This document shows, one piece after another, positions 42,449-45,395 of a stretch of DNA of 45,395 bases (position 1 is the stretch's first letter; the number at the start of each line of letters is the position of its first letter). Below the pieces are notes generated by a model that saw nothing but the letters and a program-made list of their open reading frames with translations, was not told the origin of the DNA and did no database searches. Origin of the DNA: Chitinophagaceae bacterium (GTDB taxonomy: Bacteria > Bacteroidota > Bacteroidia > Chitinophagales > Chitinophagaceae); the NCBI GenBank assembly GCA_028288585.1, contig JAQBNL010000022.1:1-45395 (forward strand). Reading direction: 5' to 3'. The position numbers and the translations under genes were made by a program.

Positions 42449-43573
42449 ATGAGAATAATTGTAAACATTGCCAGGGTAATCGTCGGGGTGCTTTTTATTT
42501 TCTCAGGATTGATAAAAGCAAATGACCCGTTAGGACTTTCTTACAAAATGCAGGAATTTTTTGAAGTGTGGGGCAACAGCTTTCCATCACTGCATAGCTT
42601 AATGGTATTTCTCAATGACTATGCATTGGCATTTTCAATAATCACCATCACATTAGAAGTTATAGTTGGCGTAGCGCTTTTATTAGGATGGGCCTCAAGA
42701 TTTTTCAGCTGGCTGTTATTATTACTTATTATCTTCTTTACTTTCCTTACAGGTTATGCAGTACTATCCGGCAAGATACGTACCTGCGGCTGCTTTGGCG
42801 ATTGCATCCCATTAACCGCTATGCAGTCATTTATAAAAGATATTGTATTGTGTGTTTTGATACTCATCATTTTCTTCGGAGCAAAATATATAAGGCCCAT
42901 ATTCAGAGGCGGCGCTAATTTCCTGGTGCTGTTTGTTGCGATATTATTGGTGCTGGGTTTTCAATGGTCTGTTCAAAGACGGTTACCGCTGTTTGATTGT
43001 TTGCCATTTAAAAAAGGAAACAATTTATTGGAGCTTCGTAAAATGCCTGCCGATGCAGTAGCCGATAAATTGGATTTTACATTCGTGTATGAAAAAAATG
43101 GTGAGAAAAAAGAATTCAATAAAGATCAATTACCTGATAGTACATGGACATTTGTAAGCAGGAAAGATGTAGTGATAGAAAAAGGAAAGAACAATGAGCC
43201 TCCAATAAAAGATTTCTTCCTCAATACCATCTCAGGAACTGACAGCACCGAAGCGATCTTAAACACTCCCGGTGAGTATTATTTATATTTTATTAAAGAT
43301 GTAGCAAAAGATACCGCCCGCTGGTTAGATGATTTTAAAAATCTTTACAACGTTGCAAAACAAAAGAACAGGCCAATATTTATTATCGCCTCCCAGTCTT
43401 CAGCAGCACAGCAATTCTTTAATGAGAAAAATAATTTTAATATTCCCATTCTTAGCTGCGATGCAACAGCATTAAAAACCGCAGCCCGTACCGATCCCGA
43501 ATTGTATTTAATGAAAGGCCCGATAGTGCAAAAGAAGTGGGGAGCCGCAGCAATAGATAAAGCAGTGAAATAA
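42449..43573 (+). CDS. BT_3928-like membrane protein with DoxX-type N-terminus and thioredoxin-like C-terminus
   Basis: 374 residues. The first ~150 residues hold four membrane helices and the DoxX-like opening RIIVNIARVIVGVLFIFSGL and KANDPLGLSYKMQEFFEVWG. CGCFGDCIPLTAMQSFIKDI (about residues 112-131) has three cysteines and follows the pattern of this MauE/DoxX-like family. A further helix lies at about residues 156-172. The C-terminal part (VADKLDFTFVYEKNGEKKEF, then FIIASQSSAAQQFF) looks thioredoxin-like but without a visible CxxC. The family is found throughout Bacteroidota. A role in periplasmic redox or respiratory maturation is possible but unproven. Two tandem repeats follow the stop codon. 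Confidence 0.85.
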   Translation: MRIIVNIARVIVGVLFIFSGLIKANDPLGLSYKMQEFFEVWGNSFPSLHSLMVFLNDYALAFSIITITLEVIVGVALLLGWASRFFSWLLLLLIIFFTFLTGYAVLSGKIRTCGCFGDCIPLTAMQSFIKDIVLCVLILIIFFGAKYIRPIFRGGANFLVLFVAILLVLGFQWSVQRRLPLFDCLPFKKGNNLLELRKMPADAVADKLDFTFVYEKNGEKKEFNKDQLPDSTWTFVSRKDVVIEKGKNNEPPIKDFFLNTISGTDSTEAILNTPGEYYLYFIKDVAKDTARWLDDFKNLYNVAKQKNRPIFIIASQSSAAQQFFNEKNNFNIPILSCDATALKTAARTDPELYLMKGPIVQKKWGAAAIDKAVK

Positions 43574-43797
43574 ATTGTCTGAACTGGGATTAAGGGATTA
43601 ACAGGATTTAATGCAGTTCTCTTCAATCTTATACGTTTACAAAAAGCGAATAAACTTCGATATATAGATCAGAGTTCTAATGTTGAAGCTACAGTAGCAC
43701 AAAAGCCTAATCATGGAACCAACCGACAAAAGGGATGTAATCTTTTGTCGGGGTCCTTTTTTGGTTACTTTTTTGGACAAGCAAAAAAGTGACAAAC
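43572..43797 (+). repeat. Tandem repeat, copy 1 (about 226 bp)
   Basis: This begins AAATTGTCTGAACTGGGATT and ends with AAAAAAGTGACAAAC, and is repeated directly after. It has two hairpins: CCGACAAAAG/CTTTTGTCGG (43723-43732 with 43742-43751), then GTTACTTTTTT/AAAAAAGTGAC (43764-43774 with 43783-43793). A frame from 43583 to the TGA at 43790-43792 is open for 69 codons but has no ATG (the position of copy 2's ATG is GCG, 43646-43648). Confidence 0.85.
43723..43762 (+). terminator. Hairpin plus T-tract in repeat copy 1
   Basis: A 10-bp perfect stem (43723-43732 with 43742-43751) and a 9-base loop are followed by GGTCC and TTTTTT. It could end transcription of the BT_3928-like gene. An equivalent lies at 43958-43997 in copy 2. 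Confidence 0.5.
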
Positions 43798-44034
43798 AAA
43801 TTGTCTGAACCAGGATTTATGGGATTAAAGGATTAACAGGATTAAATGCAGTTCTCTTCAAACTATACTTATTACGAAAAATGAATAAACTTCGATGTAC
43901 ACATCAAGGCTCTAATGTTGAAGCTACAGTAGTACAAAAGCCCAATCAGGGAACCCTCCGACAAAAGGGATGTAATCTTTTGTCGGGGTCTTTTTTTGGT
44001 TACTTTTTTGGACAAGCAAAAAAGTGACAAACAA
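43798..44034 (+). repeat. Tandem repeat, copy 2 (about 235 bp)
   Basis: Copy 2 begins AAATTGTCTGAACCAGGATT. It differs from copy 1 by a 9-base in-frame insertion near the start and scattered substitutions, and keeps both hairpins (43958-43967 with 43977-43986; 43999-44009 with 44018-44028). The same frame is open for 72 codons (43809-44024) up to TGA 44025-44027, with an ATG at 43881 giving a 48-residue peptide that starts MNKLRCTHQG. Confidence 0.85.
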
Positions 44035-44120
44035 TCATCACAGACATGCTACATTAAAAGAGACACCTGATAATAATCAATTTTAAATTTGTTACTTGCA
44101 TAAAATAATTACCTAACAAC

Positions 44121-45170
44121 TTGTTCCACCTCATCATAAAAAAACTCGCCTACGGCCTATTGGTTTTAATAGGCGTAGTCGTCATCGTCTTCTTCATGTT
44201 CCAGGGCTTTGCCGACCCCGCAAGATTAATCGTTGGACAAACAGGAGATAAAAAAACCATGGACAACATCCGCAAGGAACTCTACCTCGATCAGCCCAAA
44301 TGGAAACAGTTCGTTCTCTACCTCAACGATGTTTCACCCATCGCCATTCATTCAACACAGGAAATAAAAGATAAAAAACTAAGAGGCTTTTTTATTGGCG
44401 GCGAAAAAAAGCTCGGGCTAAAAGTGCCTTACCTGCGCCGCAGCTACCAGACAAAAAAAGACGTGATAGATGTTTTAATGGAAGCCCTGCCCGGCACACT
44501 CATGCTTGCCATTGCCGCCATGATATTTGCCACCATAATCGGCGTATTGCTCGGCGTGCTGGCAGCAGTAAAACAAAATACATGGATGGACACTTCATCC
44601 GTTTTTGCAAGCGTTATCGGTATCTCTGCGCCGTCATTTTTTATGGCAATTGTTATTGCTTATTTGTTTGGCATTGTGCTGCATCCTTATACCGGACTAA
44701 ATTTAACCGGCAGTTGGTTCGACATTGATGAGACCACCGGGCAGCGCTATCTTACCCTGCAGAATTTAATTCTTCCCGCCATTACGTTGGGCATTCGTCC
44801 GCTGGCGATAATTACACAGCTTACACGCAGCTCCATGCTCGATGTGCTTAACCAGGATTATATACGCACCGCTTATGCAAAAGGGCTCAGCAGGCGCACC
44901 GTAGTATTTAAACATGCCCTGCGCAATGCGCTAAACCCTGTGATAACAGCCATTACAGGCTGGTTTGCCGAGCTGCTGGCAGGCGCTTTTTTTGTTGAAT
45001 ATATTTTTGGATGGAAGGGTATAGGCAAGGTTACCGTAGATGCGCTTGACAAACTGGATTATCCCGTTGTTATGGGATCCGTATTATTTTCCGCTGCGTT
45101 CTTTATCCTCATAAATATTCTTGCCGATATTTTATATGGCGTGGTTGACCCGAGAGTGAGGTTGCAATAG
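44121..45170 (+). CDS. ABC transporter permease (DppB/OppB family)
   Basis: 349 residues with six membrane helices. It opens MFHLIIKKLAYGLLVLIGVV from a TTG start at 44121; an in-frame stop (44106-44108) lies just upstream, and the next ATG would cut into the first helix. A large periplasmic insert (about residues 30-115: GQTGDKKTMDNIRKELYLDQ) precedes helix 2. The conserved permease segment is RTAYAKGLSRRTVVFKHALR and NALNPVITAITGWFAELLAG (about residues 251-290), which includes the EAA-like loop contacting the ATPase. It resembles the first permease of peptide/nickel ABC importers. Partner permease, ATPases and binding protein are not in the remaining sequence and may lie beyond the window. 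Confidence 0.88.
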   Translation: MFHLIIKKLAYGLLVLIGVVVIVFFMFQGFADPARLIVGQTGDKKTMDNIRKELYLDQPKWKQFVLYLNDVSPIAIHSTQEIKDKKLRGFFIGGEKKLGLKVPYLRRSYQTKKDVIDVLMEALPGTLMLAIAAMIFATIIGVLLGVLAAVKQNTWMDTSSVFASVIGISAPSFFMAIVIAYLFGIVLHPYTGLNLTGSWFDIDETTGQRYLTLQNLILPAITLGIRPLAIITQLTRSSMLDVLNQDYIRTAYAKGLSRRTVVFKHALRNALNPVITAITGWFAELLAGAFFVEYIFGWKGIGKVTVDALDKLDYPVVMGSVLFSAAFFILINILADILYGVVDPRVRLQ

Positions 45171-45171
45171 T

Positions 45172-45195
45172 CCCTTCTCCACCTGAGGAGAAGGG
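45172..45195. repeat. Perfect palindrome immediately after the ABC permease stop codon
   Basis: CCCTTCTCC (45172-45180) pairs with GGAGAAGGG (45187-45195) around ACCTGA. It starts 2 bases after the stop codon. No T-tract follows on the plus strand. Confidence 0.5.
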
Positions 45196-45395
45196 TAAGG
45201 GATGAGGTGGGCTGTGAACATTTGTACAATTATCAACTTTGGTTCCCGCTTTACATTACAAATCCGGCACAGAATCCTTACACAGATCTTCACCGTGTTT
45301 TCCATTTCAATCGGGCAGCCCGTGGACCGATGGATAAATCCATTATTTAATAAAGAAAAGATTTTATATTAACGTAAATATTTTGACATGGAATT
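45196..45395. other. Terminal intergenic stretch without recognised features
   Basis: The last 200 bases contain no long open frame on either strand and no recognised motif. An ATG near 45390 may begin a gene outside the window, but too little is present to say. Confidence 0.4.

Noticed and set aside
1-45395. CRISPR arrays, rRNA genes, complete insertion sequences
   Set aside because: No repeat-spacer pattern, rRNA stretch or transposase frame was seen anywhere in the window.

Overview
The window looks like chromosomal DNA of a Bacteroidota bacterium, most likely a member of the Chitinophagaceae/Sphingobacteriia group. The base composition is AT-rich. Several genes are preceded by the Bacteroidota -7 promoter element TAnnTTTG (sometimes with an upstream TTG/TTTG), and recognisable Shine-Dalgarno sites are scarce. 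The families present are typical of the phylum: SusC/SusD, an ECF sigma/FecR pair, DUF4199, DUF6089, a BT_3928-type DoxX protein, alternative GlmU and YaiO.

Layout. 1-2743: YajQ, ribosomal protein bL31 type B with its own promoter, leader hairpin and terminator, an alternative GlmU-like protein and TpiA. 2745-3734: inward-rectifier K+ channel. 3834-7003: three-gene surface polysaccharide cluster (flippase, methyltransferase, glycosyltransferase). 7061-9312: LepA and a small unknown protein. 9313-15453: minus-strand run that reads, in transcription order, dihydroorotase-like protein, DUF4199 protein, GT2, GT4, GmhA, GmhB and a secreted unknown protein. It combines sugar transfer with heptose supply. 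15540-15850: decayed DNA with imperfect inverted repeats and an XRE regulator fragment. 16075-25289: ECF sigma, FecR, SusC with an STN signalling domain, SusD and a large zinc metalloprotease, which reads as a self-regulated nutrient-uptake locus.

25340-25916: a tyrosine-recombinase pseudogene lies directly downstream of tRNA-Pro(GGG) and its terminator, the scar of an integrated element. 26094-30914: DUF6089 barrel, UbiD decarboxylase, TraB/GumN lipoprotein and a tandem pair of secreted paralogues of unknown function that share a TICPPP motif. 30922-34281 (minus): TPR membrane protein, OmpA-type protein and Ndk. 34336-38617 (minus): YaiO-type TPR/barrel protein, processive GT2 and GH26 hydrolase, a compact candidate exopolysaccharide synthesis and export system. 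38760-45170: NrnA, FKBP isomerase, FolP (minus), a double DUF1599 protein, a BT_3928-like protein, two tandem copies of a roughly 230-bp repeat, and an ABC transporter permease.

The observations most worth a second look are the tandem repeat at 43572-44034, whose two copies keep the same open frame through an in-frame 9-bp indel; the YaiO-GT2-GH26 triad; the TICPPP paralogue pair with duplicated leaders; the unannotated integrase scar at tRNA-Pro; a dihydroorotase homologue that has lost its metal ligands; and palindromic elements sitting on or immediately after stop codons at three loci. All family assignments come from reading the sequence, without database searches.
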